Shown here in pieces: positions 41,581 through 51,741 of a stretch of 64,000 bases of DNA. The DNA comes from Burkholderia sp. 8Y (GTDB lineage Bacteria; Pseudomonadota; Gammaproteobacteria; Burkholderiales; Burkholderiaceae), in NCBI RefSeq assembly GCF_902506145.1, contig NZ_LR733520.1, positions 2,877,044 to 2,941,043 on the forward strand, in the 5' to 3' direction. Numbering within the stretch: position 1 is the first letter of the stretch; each line of letters begins with the position of its first letter. The notes under the pieces are model-generated. The model saw only the letters and a program-made list of their open reading frames with translations. It made no database searches and had not been told where the DNA came from. A program made the translations under genes and the position numbers.

Positions 41581-44058
41581 CTACGGCGTAAGCGAGCTCT
41601 TGAGCCAGCTCTCATGGAGAGCCCACATTTCCGCTGGATCAGTGTCCAGTTGATGTCCGAAGTGATTTACGAGACAGTCGTATGTGCCCGCGAACGAGTC
41701 ACGTCGGAATTGCTCAGCATCTAATCCGAGGCCGTGATAAACCTGCTGCGGCAGCACACGAAGACGCACGCCGAGCTCGCGCATGTCTTCTCTCTCACCG
41801 TACCGCTTGACCGCTATCTCACTGGCGTGAAGCGCCCACACATTCGTTGCCCAGCACTCAAGGATGTCGGACGGCATATCGGTCTCTCTGCATACGATGC
41901 GGAGGCTGCGGATTATCGGAGCATTTGTACCAAAAAACAGCCCAAGCTGTGTGAGCATCAGACGCGGCCAACAGTTGATCCCTGCTATCGGTAGAACAAG
42001 CCGCGACCTTGGATTCGCCTCATGTTCCGCGTGCATCTCCTTAAGCGGTTTACCGGTTGCAGCGGACGCGATTACCATGAGGACGACCCTCAGACGAAGT
42101 ACGTCGACAGTGGATGCTTCCTGTTTCTTCTTTAGCTCCCACAGGTACTTCACGTGCCGCTCAACCGATCCCAGTGTTTCGGCCGCGTAGCGCTCTCGCT
42201 CCTCCGCCTCCTTGCGTGGGTCCGGTTCATCATCTTCCTTGTCGGGTTTCGACGAGTTCGCGGTCCCATTATTGAGCTCCCGCTCCGGATTTGCCGTCTC
42301 GTCCCCGCGCTTGAACAGGCGGCGAATGTCGCTTTCTTCCGCATCGTCGTCGGGATTCTCGCGATGGCGTGTAGCCGTCCCAATCGAGCGGTTCAGCAAC
42401 TGCTGGACGTGCCAAAGACCACCACCGGCAAAAACTCCCGGGACTTCTACTGCCGCATCTGTTCGCGCTTTGCTGCCCGAAACAAATGCCTCGTACGTCA
42501 GTGTCTTGTACGACTTCTCTTCTGTCGCCGTGTTCGGCTCTTCGGGCGCGCGCTTGGCAGAACCTGTCGCCCCGGATTGGCTTGCCCCTAGTTCGTCCTC
42601 GGCCAATGCCAGAGCTTGTAGCGCTTCGAGCATGAAAACGCCGACCTCATTGCTCGTGGTCAGGCGGTCAACCGCCGTCTCGGCATCCTTACCTCGAACC
42701 TCGCGGGCGAGCGCGTAAATTTGGTCCGCGACGGTTACGCAGGTGAGCGCGGAGTAAGTTCCGTCTGGGTAACGTAGCCGGGCAAATGCAGGGAGCTCGC
42801 CCACCACCCTAAAGCGCCGGACAGCGTCTGTCGATTCTCTGCATGGTTCAAGTTTGGAAGGCGAAATACCCTTCGCAACGTCGAACAGCTCCACAGCGGT
42901 CTGTGCAGAAACACTTCGACCGCCCGTATGCCAGTGCAGAATATCGCCTTTGACTTCGAAAACGCCCGACTTCGCAGCCGCTTGAGATTGCAACTCCAGT
43001 TTGCCTCCTCGCAACTCCTGCGTCGGCAATCTCTCGACGGGCACGGGCGGACCGGCTAATACCTCCGTCAGCTCGAGCTCGGCAGCGACGCTTTCCCGCG
43101 GCAGGCGCCGGTATAGGCACGCCTCTACATTCAGTCCCTTCATCTGTGCGGTGCCGAGCGCCGCGACCGTGCAATTCGGGCTGCCGTAAATGACGTGGTC
43201 CGCTTCGTCTGTCTCGGCGAGGAACAGCTTCGCGTGCACGAAGCTTGAACGAGTTTCGTGAGAAATATCGATGACGTTTACATTGTCAAGGCGCGCAAAA
43301 GCGTGCGTCGGAAACAACCGGCGCGTCACGTCGACGAGCAATACGGTCTGCTCAGGCTTCAGGACTTTGATAAGTGACCGAAGTGCGGAAAGATCAGAGT
43401 CCCAGTACGGGCTGACGACGACTAGCCTTTTGACATGTTCGGTACCAACATTGCGGGCAAACCGGGTGGATATGCCTTCATCGTCGTCGCTGCAAAGTAG
43501 CTGTGCGGCGTTGCCATCGCTAAGCAGCACCGGTCCGACCGCCCGCTCGGAACGGATCAGCCAGCCCGTGCGCTTGTTCAGCAGTTCAAGCTGATGCCCT
43601 ATCACATCGCCGTGCGATACCAGATGCGAACGCAAGAAGCTCAGGGCACCGGCTACGATCTGTGTTTCGCCAGACAATTCAGGGCTTGCATTGATGACGC
43701 CTGCGATCTCGAGATTGCCAGCAAGCCCGGGAGAAGTCAGATTTGCCGAAGCTACGACCAGTCGCGCCGTGTCGCGACCCGCGAGCAACGTCAGCTTAGG
43801 ATGAAATACGCGCGGCGCCGAAATAGAGTTCGCTGTATAGCTTCTACCTGCCTTCTGCGGAAGGGCCGATGCGCCGTTCATGGCTTGAGTCATCATGCCG
43901 GCGTCCGCCAATAACATGACATTGCGGCAGCCAGACGAATGCAGGGCCGGCAGGGCAACGCTCTCCCATGCAGCGAAGTCAACACCGAAAGTCGATGCGA
44001 TAGCCGAATGAAACTTACCACCCTTCAAATGGTGATACATAGGCGTCCGCGTTTTCAT
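41581..44058 (-). CDS. Phospholipase D-like (double HxK) nuclease-type protein
   Basis: 825 residues. The N-terminal 310 form a PLD-superfamily unit with two catalytic halves: FHPKLTLL (His 86, Lys 88) followed by SANLT (Asn 106), and FVHAKLFLAETD (His 275, Lys 277) followed by YGSPN (Asn 295). The pair of HxK motifs with later SxN/GSPN is typical of PLD nucleases such as BfiI-type restriction enzymes, not of lipid-active secreted PLDs; no signal peptide is present. Middle residues (330-480) look beta-rich. An acidic low-complexity linker spans about 595-650 and a helical C-terminal domain (655-825) ends the protein. It overlaps its upstream partner by 4 nt (ATGA). The likely role is DNA or RNA cleavage in a two-gene conflict system. 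Confidence 0.82.
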   Translation of the reverse strand: MKTRTPMYHHLKGGKFHSAIASTFGVDFAAWESVALPALHSSGCRNVMLLADAGMMTQAMNGASALPQKAGRSYTANSISAPRVFHPKLTLLAGRDTARLVVASANLTSPGLAGNLEIAGVINASPELSGETQIVAGALSFLRSHLVSHGDVIGHQLELLNKRTGWLIRSERAVGPVLLSDGNAAQLLCSDDDEGISTRFARNVGTEHVKRLVVVSPYWDSDLSALRSLIKVLKPEQTVLLVDVTRRLFPTHAFARLDNVNVIDISHETRSSFVHAKLFLAETDEADHVIYGSPNCTVAALGTAQMKGLNVEACLYRRLPRESVAAELELTEVLAGPPVPVERLPTQELRGGKLELQSQAAAKSGVFEVKGDILHWHTGGRSVSAQTAVELFDVAKGISPSKLEPCRESTDAVRRFRVVGELPAFARLRYPDGTYSALTCVTVADQIYALAREVRGKDAETAVDRLTTSNEVGVFMLEALQALALAEDELGASQSGATGSAKRAPEEPNTATEEKSYKTLTYEAFVSGSKARTDAAVEVPGVFAGGGLWHVQQLLNRSIGTATRHRENPDDDAEESDIRRLFKRGDETANPERELNNGTANSSKPDKEDDEPDPRKEAEERERYAAETLGSVERHVKYLWELKKKQEASTVDVLRLRVVLMVIASAATGKPLKEMHAEHEANPRSRLVLPIAGINCWPRLMLTQLGLFFGTNAPIIRSLRIVCRETDMPSDILECWATNVWALHASEIAVKRYGEREDMRELGVRLRVLPQQVYHGLGLDAEQFRRDSFAGTYDCLVNHFGHQLDTDPAEMWALHESWLKSSLTP

Positions 44059-45632
44059 GCCGCATCCCTCATCAGTGCAAGCCCAAGCGACGTGATCCCG
44101 TCGTCCGAAAGGAGGTGAATATCGCGAAGAAATGTAATGGCCGGCGATATCCTCGGGTTCGTAAGAACTGGTCCATCTTTTTTACGAAGGGTCAGACGTC
44201 CGTTGTCAAGATCGAAAAGGAACGTGTACGCGTTCTGGTAGCGCAACTTCTGAACCGCAATCCACAGGTGACGACGTAGCACCCTCTCCCTCAAAAGTGA
44301 TGACAGCGTCTCCCGCAACGGCTCATCGGCATGCCTTTCGAGAAACGCCAACTCTGAGAGCAGAGTGCGGGTGATCTCTGGCTTGAAATTCCCGAACCGC
44401 TCATTGACTACCTCGGAGTGATCAGCGGCTCTGAGCTGAACGAAAGCGAGCAACCGAAGAGCGTCGATTGCGTAGTTCGCTGCCGACGCACGCTTCGCCG
44501 CGCCCAGCCCCGACAGGAGTGTGTGGGTGAGTGACTGCTCTGCGATAGAGCCGTCCTGTGCCACGTCGTCAATCGCCGACAAGGTCCGTTCCGAAAAACT
44601 TCGCCAAGTGTCCTCGTCGGCGGAACATCCTTCCATCATGGAGGCGACAGCGCGATACAGGAGCGTCTCCATCGACGCTCCGCCCGAGAATTCCCCTTCC
44701 AGCAAGTCCAAGAGATATGCGAGCAGCCCCTCGAGGCAGACGTGCACCAGGTCGTTCGCGTGGTAAAGCCACCATTGTTCACGGCGCTTGCGCAGTTCCT
44801 CGCGGCTCAACGAAAGTGGCTTTCCTCCCGGTAGATTGCCGGTATACATCACCCACCGGAAAATCGGCACATATGGGCGTGACGCGCTTTGCGCGGCAAC
44901 TTCCAAGACTAGATGGAGCGTGTCTCGGCGCGCCGCGTGACGCGTCGAGTTCTGGACCTCAAACAAGATGTCCTGATAGCACTGACGTTCTGAGCTATCC
45001 ACGTCAATACGCGAAGGAGCGAGTTGAGCCATCGCCTTCAATGTGTCGGCTTTTACCGAGCGGCTCATAATGGCTTCAAAAAAAGCATGGATGGCGTCGC
45101 CAGCCGCATCGGCAAATGCCCGAGCGAGACGTTGCCCCAACTCCGGGCTCGCGACGGGAATCCCGTGATTCGGGTTCTTGAAGAGAATGTTGAGATCGTA
45201 TAGCGGCGATCCGTACGCCGCACCAAAGGCACCGAACGACTGCTGCAAATGCGGAGCTGACGGCGCGCTGTCGGTATGCAGCGCAATCAAGCCCTTGCCC
45301 GTCGCAGAGAGCTCCTTGTTAGCCCAATCTGACCCCGCTACGCCGTCTGAATCATTTGCCGCGACGGCGACCAGCGCGTACAACGCTTCGCCCCGGCGCA
45401 AGAAATGTCGCCAAACGTCCGGATCATTACTTGTGACCTTTTGCGCGTATGTGAAGGCTAACCAGGCGTAGAGCCCGTAGTAGCGCATCCGGAGCGTTCC
45501 GTTACCCAGTCCGGGAACGAGCGATTGATACAGTTCAATGCCTGCCGACTGCATGCCCAGCGGGTCTAGTCCGCGCCGCTCGCCCGATCCCACCCACTGA
45601 GGCGATGCCTGTGCGCGCTTTTGAATTTCCAT
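44055..45632 (-). CDS. Uncharacterised 525-residue partner of the PLD protein
   Basis: 525 residues, largely helical, no signal peptide or membrane segment. Near the start, LYQSLVPGLGNGTLRMRYYGLYAWLAFTYAQ is reminiscent of the N-termini of DUF6361-type proteins, which I recall next to PLD genes, but the resemblance is by eye only. The centre has SFGAFGAAYGSPLYDLNILFKN and the C-terminus a winged-helix-like block (PRISPAITFLRDIHLLSDDGITSLGLALM). No catalytic motif stands out. As the first gene of the two-gene operon it is a plausible sensor or specificity subunit for the PLD effector. Confidence 0.72.
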   Translation of the reverse strand: MEIQKRAQASPQWVGSGERRGLDPLGMQSAGIELYQSLVPGLGNGTLRMRYYGLYAWLAFTYAQKVTSNDPDVWRHFLRRGEALYALVAVAANDSDGVAGSDWANKELSATGKGLIALHTDSAPSAPHLQQSFGAFGAAYGSPLYDLNILFKNPNHGIPVASPELGQRLARAFADAAGDAIHAFFEAIMSRSVKADTLKAMAQLAPSRIDVDSSERQCYQDILFEVQNSTRHAARRDTLHLVLEVAAQSASRPYVPIFRWVMYTGNLPGGKPLSLSREELRKRREQWWLYHANDLVHVCLEGLLAYLLDLLEGEFSGGASMETLLYRAVASMMEGCSADEDTWRSFSERTLSAIDDVAQDGSIAEQSLTHTLLSGLGAAKRASAANYAIDALRLLAFVQLRAADHSEVVNERFGNFKPEITRTLLSELAFLERHADEPLRETLSSLLRERVLRRHLWIAVQKLRYQNAYTFLFDLDNGRLTLRKKDGPVLTNPRISPAITFLRDIHLLSDDGITSLGLALMRDAA

Positions 45633-46871
45633 TTCAGATTCAGCCGCTTAATGCAAGGTCAACTGCCCTACTTTTTATCCAACGCCACCGTTCTCTCACA
45701 AGTGAGCTCTGTACGGTCGTTGGCCCCCGCCGCCGCTGCGCATGGTCTCGTGCGTGAAAGCGACCTTGGTAGTCGATCTTCTCGGCGACAACGCACGACT
45801 CTACCGTACTACCTACAGTCGAACAAGGAAGGCGCGCACCCGCAATCAGCGGCTTCACAGCGGTGATTGCATTAGATCTCCGGCTGCGCAAATCTGCCTT
45901 TACCGACGCAAATGAATGCGACTGGCGGTTATATGACGCAGGGTCGGGACAGAAATGAATACACTCCTCGATCCAGCGGCCAGCGACCTCAGCTATCCGA
46001 ACCTCGAGTCTCTGACCGTCGCGCCAAGCTAGTGGGGGTCGTTGTCGTTGCTTCACGTCCCATACGGCGACGGTGCGACTGACTTTTATCGGAGCCTGCC
46101 CGTGCCGCCAGACGTTAGCAGCGCCATCCTGGATAAGATGGCCTGCTGGGCGATGCACTCGCTTTGCGACGTCTTTCGAATGTAGGTGAGCGATTGCTTG
46201 CGCCGTGGCGATGTCAGAGCGCCGCTAACGTCGTCGGTAATGGACGTAAGAGCTCGGCTGTCCGGCCGCTTTCGGCGTAGAGCAGCCGAGCGACTGACCG
46301 ATAGATGGCCTAGCCGAGCGGCGGAAACTGCCGCCGAGTTCTGCCTCGCACGGCCGAACAAAAGAAGCAGGGTGTCGATGACCGTCCCATCCGCGTCGCA
46401 GAGATCCGCGCCAATTATGTGCCGCTACCTCGGGTTCCTTCCGCAGTCAAACCTGCCGCGCGAATCGGCTCGTGACCCGTGTCGACGGCAAACGCGCTTA
46501 GCCGTGGAACCGTGCCACCGGCGTTCACGCTGCAGAGGTCTGGTCCGTGTTTGCCGTCCAGGGTTATTGTCGCCGACGATGGCTTGGGTGGGCTACAGCG
46601 CGGGCGCGGGGGACAAGCCAGTTTTCGGCCCGCATGACCACACGATGCCGCCGAGGTGCGTTAGCTAACTTTTCCGCGCACGCGATCATGATAATGTGCG
46701 TAGTATCACAGACCGGGCGAACGCCGAATAGGTACGAGCGCTTTTAGCGGTCTGACTTCGTGGAGTGTAAACGCGGGCGACGGCATTGTGTGCGTCGTGG
46801 TTACCAAGAGAAATTGCGCCGGCCCGTGCCGCGCCAGTCGGTTCGCGCACTAATACCATCGAGGAAAGGCC
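45633..46871. other. Gene-free debris region
   Basis: About 1.24 kb with no gene I can support. A 172-codon leftward frame at 45640-46158 ends 8 nt before the 525-residue gene but has no recognisable pattern. A short palindrome CTCAC-AA-GTGAG (45695-45706) could be an operator of the PLD operon. The rest looks like decayed sequence. Confidence 0.4.
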
Positions 46872-47333
46872 ATGTCAGATAACGATAGCGTTTTTTCGGG
46901 TCTCTCCGCCCGCCCAAGTCGCGAAATTGTCGAAGCGTTACAAGCATGGCGCGAACCCCACGGCTACCGCGCGCATACCTATCAATTGGCGGGCGCGGTC
47001 ATGTCTCTCGCCCACACCGTGGAAGAGCAACGCCGCGATATTGCCAAGCTTAATAGGTTATCGGTTGCCGCAGGCCGCGTGGCTGAGCGCAAGGAACTCC
47101 CCGACGAAATAACGTTGCATGCGACCGACCCCGAGCACGTCCGGGCCGCAAGCGCTGAGGAGCGCGTATATATGCTCTATGCGGCGCTCGAGGACTTGCT
47201 AAACATGGCGCGGCTTGGGCTAGGGAGTTCTCTTGAGGAGCGTTACGACAACTCGCCGCCGGCAGGGGCGTTGCGCGCCATGGAGGCTCGTCTACGGTTG
47301 ATGCTGCAAGCGGCGGGCCGCCTGCCGTACTAG
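46872..47333 (+). CDS. Hypothetical cytosolic helical protein
   Basis: 153 residues, AGGAAAGGCC before the ATG. Mostly helical (REIVEALQAWREPHGYRAHTYQLAGAVMSLAHTVEEQRRDIAKLNRL; EERVYMLYAALEDLLNMARLGLG). It is well composed and unlikely to be a shadow frame. No family recognised. It lies just before a gutted serine recombinase gene and may be unrelated cargo. Confidence 0.55.
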   Translation: MSDNDSVFSGLSARPSREIVEALQAWREPHGYRAHTYQLAGAVMSLAHTVEEQRRDIAKLNRLSVAAGRVAERKELPDEITLHATDPEHVRAASAEERVYMLYAALEDLLNMARLGLGSSLEERYDNSPPAGALRAMEARLRLMLQAAGRLPY

Positions 47334-47381
47334 GAGCCGACGCCTCTAGTCGACAAGTTCGGCATTGCATGGGTGAAGTAA

Positions 47382-47945
47382 ATGAATATGCGAAGCCTAG
47401 CAATGAAGGGCACGCTCTCCGAGATGGAACTCTCCACGTTTCGCCAACGCTCGCAGGCTGCGATCGACCAGAAGGCCAAACGCGGCGAACTGTTCACGTC
47501 GATACCGATTGGTTATGTGCGTGCGCCTGGAAATCGTATCGAGAATGATCCTGACCTACGCAAGTTGCTGCCGAACTCGAGCGACGCTGGAATGAGACGT
47601 TGAAGGCGCAGGCGCAAATGCAGGCCGAAGTCGACTTGCTGCGTGAACAGACAACGCGATTCGCGCGCTCGTGCATTGGCGAGGGGAGGCGATCAAACTC
47701 AGATCGTGTTCGAGAAGAACCAGATCGGACAGCATCGTTGGGTCACGGACGTCGAAACGATAGACATTGTTCGTGCATTGGCGCGGACGTTGCCTGATCA
47801 GGCCATCGCAGCGGTCATCAACCGGCTTGGCAAGCGCACGGCAAGAGGCCACACGCGGACCGCCGTGAGAGTCTGCACACTGCGTCATGACCAACGAATC
47901 GCAGCGGAAAACGAACTTCAAGCATCCTGTCGATGCACCATGGTC
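47382..47945 (+). pseudogene. Large serine recombinase remnant with internal deletion
   Basis: The first part SLAMKGTLSEMELSTFRQRSQ and KAKRGELFTSIPIGYVRAPGNRIENDP matches the start of the recombinase domain of large serine recombinases. It then jumps to a coiled-coil fragment (ERRWNETLKAQAQMQAEVDLLRE) and, in another frame, to the C-terminal segment QIGQHRWVTDVETIDIVRAL and DQAIAAVINRLGKRTARGHT. The catalytic N-terminal domain and several hundred middle residues are gone. Confidence 0.75.
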
Positions 47946-47949
47946 GAGT

Positions 47950-48100
47950 GCCGTTCTAGGAACTGAGCGCTGCGATCAGCGTAGGCATCGACAGTCCCTT
48001 CCTTATGCATCAGTCCCTTTTCGTTCAAGATTTCATTGACGACCGCAAGAATCTGCGCAGCGATGCGATGCGTTCCGCGCAGATGCGGAAACCGCAAGTG
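47950..48100 (-). pseudogene. IS5-family transposase fragment
   Basis: On the minus strand HLRFPHLRGTHRIAAQILAVVNEILNEKGLMHKEGT reads like the N-terminal domain of IS5-type transposases. The following VDAxLIAAxSS motif, with the first catalytic aspartate, is broken by a frameshift. The fragment is cut off by the IS21 insertion. Confidence 0.65.
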
Positions 48101-48259
48101 GGCAGCGACAATTGTTTTGGCCGGTCGTTGACGATCGTTTTGGCCGGTGGTGAGGAGTCGAAGGCGGCGCAGCCGCCGTAGACGATGAGCCACCGGCGGC
48201 GCCAGGTCGACGGGCTTTAGAATGGGCTGATCGAAGCTTGAAGAAGAAGCGGTCAGCTC

Positions 48260-49753
48260 ATGTCTGGAACCCGCATTACCGACCAACAGGTTCATCTCTA
48301 TATGAACAAGCGCAAACAGCACTCTCAGGAAGTCGCGGCCGCCAAGACCGGTATCAGCGTGCGTACGGCGCGCCGCATCGAACGTGACGCCACCTTGCCA
48401 TCTCAGAAACCACGGCAAGCATGGCGGACCCGAGCTGATCCCTTCGTCGACGTATGGGAGAGCGAAGTCGTACCGCTGCTGCGCAACGCGCCCCACCTGA
48501 TGGGCATCACGATCCTGCGCAAGCTGCAGGACGATCACCCGGATTGCTATCCCGATAGCATGCGCCGCACGCTGGAGCGGCGTATTCGCCAGTGGCGGGC
48601 GCTTGAAGGGCCTACACAGGAGGTGTTCTTCCCGCAGGAGCATCAGCCCGGTGTGCGCGGACTGTCAGACTTCACCGATATGAGCAAGCTTCGCGTGACG
48701 ATCGGCGGTGCCCCATTCGGTCATCGGCTGTATCACTTCGTACTCGCGTTCTCGCGCTGGGAATACGCGAACGTTGTTGAGGGTGGCGAGAGTTTCGAGG
48801 CCCTCGCAGCGGGATTGCAGAACGCGCTGTGGCAGGCTGTCGGCTGCCCGCGCGAACATCGCTCTGACAGCCTGTCGGCTGCCTTCAAGAATCTGACAGA
48901 GCAGGAGGACTTCACGAAACGTTACTCAGCGCTGCTCGACCATTACGGCATGGAGGGCACGCGCAACAATCGGGGCCTGGGTCACGAGAACGGCAGCGTG
49001 GAGTCATCGCATCGGTATCTGAAGGAAGCGGTCGACCAGGCCTTGATGCTTCGCGGTCATCGCGACTTCGCTGACCGGGCCGCCTACGATGAATTTATCC
49101 GTGAGGTGGTGATGCGCCGGAACCGGCGCAACGCTGCGGCGTTTCGCATTGAGCGCGCACAGTTGCAGGATTTGCCCGTACGTCGCACTACTGACTTCGT
49201 CGAGGAAGAAGCACTCGTGACCCGCTGCAGCACATTCACCGTGCGCGGCATCCTATACAGCGCACCGTCGCGCCTGATCGGCCATAGGCTAAAGGTGCGG
49301 ATCTATGGTGACCGGCTCGACTGCTATCTGTCGGGCGCGCTGGTGCACAGTACGCCGCGAGGATCCCGTGCCGCCGACAACCGCCACGCGCTGGACTATC
49401 GTCACTTCATCGATTCTCTCAAGCGCAAGCCGCAGGCGTTCAAAGGGTTTGCGTTTCGCGACGCGCTGTTTCCCCGTGAAGCCTACCGACGGACCTAGGA
49501 GAAGCTGGAGACGCAACTGACGCAACGCTAGGCATGCAAGACGATCGTAGGGCTGCTCGAACTCGCAGGACATCACGGCGTTGAGGCGTTGCTGGCCGAG
49601 CGGCTCGACGCCTTGCTCGAAGCAGGCGAACTGCCCGATCTGAAGCAGTTGCGCGATGAATTCGCGCCGCGTCAGGCCCAATGTCCCGAGGTCGTAGTCG
49701 AAATGCCGCCCGTCGCGGTCTATGACGAGCTTCTCGACAAGGTGGCAGCATGA
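48260..49753 (+). pseudogene. istA transposase with two amber stops
   Basis: Reads as an IS21 IstA for 412 residues (HTH VAAAKTGISVRTARRIERD; DDE region FTDMSKLRVTIGG, SDSLSAAFKN, NGSVESSHRYLKEAVDQAL), then stops at TAG 49496-49498. The frame continues unchanged after it, meets a second TAG at 49529-49531, and then runs 73 codons (LLELAGHHGVEALLAERLDALLEAGELP) to the real end, overlapping istB. The stops sit where tryptophan (TGG) and glutamine (CAG) are expected. The catalytic part is complete, so the truncated protein could retain partial function, but the C-terminal region thought to contact IstB is lost. Confidence 0.8.
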
Positions 49754-50568
49754 ACGCCCCTGCCCATGACAACGGCCGTCTGGCCTTGATGTTGAACGAG
49801 CTACGTCTGCCGACCATCGGCAGGTTATGGCCCGAGTTCGTTGAGCGCTCTGATAAGGAAGGCTGGCCGGCTACGCGATTGCTTGGGGCGCTGCTTGAGC
49901 ACGAACTGGCCGAACGTGCCAAACGACGCATCGAGCGGCATCGTACCGAGTCACATCTTGATCCAACCAAGACGCTGGCCACCTTCGACTTCGGCATGGT
50001 GCCAATGGTCTCGAAAGCGCATGTCACGGCACTGGCGACCGGAGATTCGTGGCTGGAGAAAGGTGCCACGATTCTCCTGTTCGGGCCCCCCGGTGGCGGT
50101 AAAAGTCATTTAGGTTCAGCCATCGGACACGCTTTAATCGAAGCCGGCTATCGAGTGCTGTTCACACGCACGAGCGAGCTCGTCCAGAAACTCAAGGCTG
50201 CGCGTCAGAGCCTGCAGCTTCCATCCGCCCTCACGAAGCTTGATCGGTTTGATCTCATCATCCTAGACGACCTGTCGTACGCGCGTAAGGACCAGGCCGA
50301 AACCGGTGTGCTGTTCGAACTGATCGCCGAGAGGTATGAGCGTAAAAGTCTTCTCATAACGGCCAACCAGCCATTCTCGGGATGGAATGACGTGTTCCCC
50401 GACCCCGGCATGACGGTCGCAGCCATTGATCGGCTCGTCCATCACTCGACGATCTTCGAGCTGAATGTTGAAAGCTATCGCCGTCGAAAGGCCAGCGACA
50501 AACAGAGCGCGCGCCGGCGACAATTACCCGACGACAATTACGATGGAGAAGCGACAACTATGAATTAG
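49750..50568 (+). CDS. istB: IS21-family transposition helper ATPase
   Basis: 272-residue IstB. AAA+ core with Walker A FGPPGGGKSHLGSAIGHAL near residue 112, Walker B DLIILDDLSYARKDQ, and sensor NQPFSGWNDVFPD. The N-terminal domain has LRLPTIGRLWPEF. The length and motifs are intact. In IS21 elements IstB assembles on DNA and activates the IstA transposase. Confidence 0.94.
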   Translation: MNAPAHDNGRLALMLNELRLPTIGRLWPEFVERSDKEGWPATRLLGALLEHELAERAKRRIERHRTESHLDPTKTLATFDFGMVPMVSKAHVTALATGDSWLEKGATILLFGPPGGGKSHLGSAIGHALIEAGYRVLFTRTSELVQKLKAARQSLQLPSALTKLDRFDLIILDDLSYARKDQAETGVLFELIAERYERKSLLITANQPFSGWNDVFPDPGMTVAAIDRLVHHSTIFELNVESYRRRKASDKQSARRRQLPDDNYDGEATTMN

Positions 50569-50614
50569 CCAGCGACAATTACACCCGTCGCCCGGCCAGA
50601 ATAGTTGTCGCTGA

Positions 50615-50937
50615 CCGGCCGTGCCGCTTGACGCCGTCTAGCAAGATAGTCGTTTTGTATCCGGGAAACGGGTCATCCCTCCGTCGAGGCCTGCGAATAC
50701 GTGATACCGCGGGACACCGTAGAGGGCTTCTTCCATCACTGGATCCGCAGACCGAGTCATTGTTGGAGGAAGTCGGTTTTGCTGAACAAGATAGTCTTCG
50801 CGCACTAGTTCACCCTGCGTACGGACTGTCCCCGGCGATCCCGCGGCTGTCGCGTTTGCCAACGCAACCGGAAGCGCGGCGTTACTCCGGCATGGAAGAT
50901 CGGTCACGCCCTCAGAAGCCGGTTCGCAAGACATCGT
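50615..50937. other. Intergenic after the IS21 element
   Basis: 323 nt between the IS right end and the leftward zinc-finger gene. No gene or clear signal seen. Confidence 0.4.
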
Positions 50938-51510
50938 TCAAAAGGAAAGCAACTCCTCGTCAAAACGGACTGCGACCATTTTCGTGCGAGGCCAGCGGCG
51001 CTCTGCCACGCGTTGGGCCTCCATCGCGCCGCTACATAGGCCGATGCTCACCTCCCAATGCTTCCCGTCTTTCTCGAGCTGGATGCTGGCTGGGCGTAGG
51101 TGGCTCCATTTTTGAGGCCGCACGCCCTTTGCATTCGCACCGCGAAGAACTTCGCGCTCGCGGTTGTAGCAGCTCACACAGAGGCATTTTCGGACAAAGC
51201 GCATGCGCCCGACGAGGCGTCTCTTCGAGGCCGCAGTATGTCCGCAGCGAACACAGGGCAGCGCGGATGCACTTCCGCCACTTGCGCACAGAGCTGCCCG
51301 ACGCGCGAGGTTGTCGCGCTGAACGTTCTTCGTGTTAGCTTCTGAAGCCGCCGTCGGCCCAGGTTGACGTTGTAAAACGGCGCCGATCGCACAGTCGACG
51401 CACGAATCATATCTGGCGTCTTCGTAATTGCGCGCGCATGCGTTCGTGGATATCGCGGCATGGAGACGAGCACAGTCGAAGAGTTTTATGCCGTGAAGCT
51501 CTTTGGACAT
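50938..51510 (-). CDS. Cysteine-rich (zinc-finger-like) phage/mobile-element protein
   Basis: 190 residues. Two cysteine clusters: CARLHAAISTNACARNYEDARYDSCVDCAIG (CxnC - C - CxxC) and CVRCGHTAASKRRLVGRMRFVRKCLCVSCYNREREVLRGANAKG (CxxC ... C-x-CxxC). Between them lies a low-complexity linker. Proteins with this arrangement are common in Burkholderia prophages and islands and probably bind DNA through zinc; function unknown. The ATG at 51510 is favoured over one at 51555. Confidence 0.72.
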   Translation of the reverse strand: MSKELHGIKLFDCARLHAAISTNACARNYEDARYDSCVDCAIGAVLQRQPGPTAASEANTKNVQRDNLARRAALCASGGSASALPCVRCGHTAASKRRLVGRMRFVRKCLCVSCYNREREVLRGANAKGVRPQKWSHLRPASIQLEKDGKHWEVSIGLCSGAMEAQRVAERRWPRTKMVAVRFDEELLSF

Positions 51511-51741
51511 CGGCGGGGCAATGACGAGCGTTTCGGGTGTTTTGAGGTGGCGCATTCGGGCAGGACGTGCATTTCGACGTCTCTAGCCTCGCGTCACGAC
51601 AGATTCTCGAACTCGTTGCAAAAGCAGGTGATTCCAAAATGACCGCCGGAATTCTGAAATTCGGCGCCCCATGACACGTCATGGGTGTTCAGCGCGCGGT
51701 CGTGACGGAAGCATAGAGGTATCGCAACTTGCGCTACCTCT

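Larger units (their letters stand above)
48103..50614 (+). mobile_element. IS21-family insertion sequence with inactivated istA
   Basis: Terminal inverted repeats: the left end GCAGCGACAATTGTTTTGGC (from 48103) corresponds to the right end read in reverse, TCAGCGACAACTATTCTGGC (to about 50614). Between them are istA (two in-frame stops) and an intact istB with the normal ATGA overlap. Additional CAGCGACAA copies near the right end (about 50,571) fit the multiple end repeats of the family. Target-site duplication could not be confirmed by eye. It interrupts the IS5 fragment. Confidence 0.82.

Noticed and set aside
45640..46158. 172-codon leftward frame just upstream of the PLD operon
   Set aside because: Its position is tempting, but its composition is arginine/serine-heavy with no recognisable pattern and no good ribosome-binding site.
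49496..49531. Stop-codon readthrough (recoding) in istA
   Set aside because: No readthrough signal or amber suppressor context is visible. Two stops at conserved Trp and Gln positions fit ordinary inactivation better.
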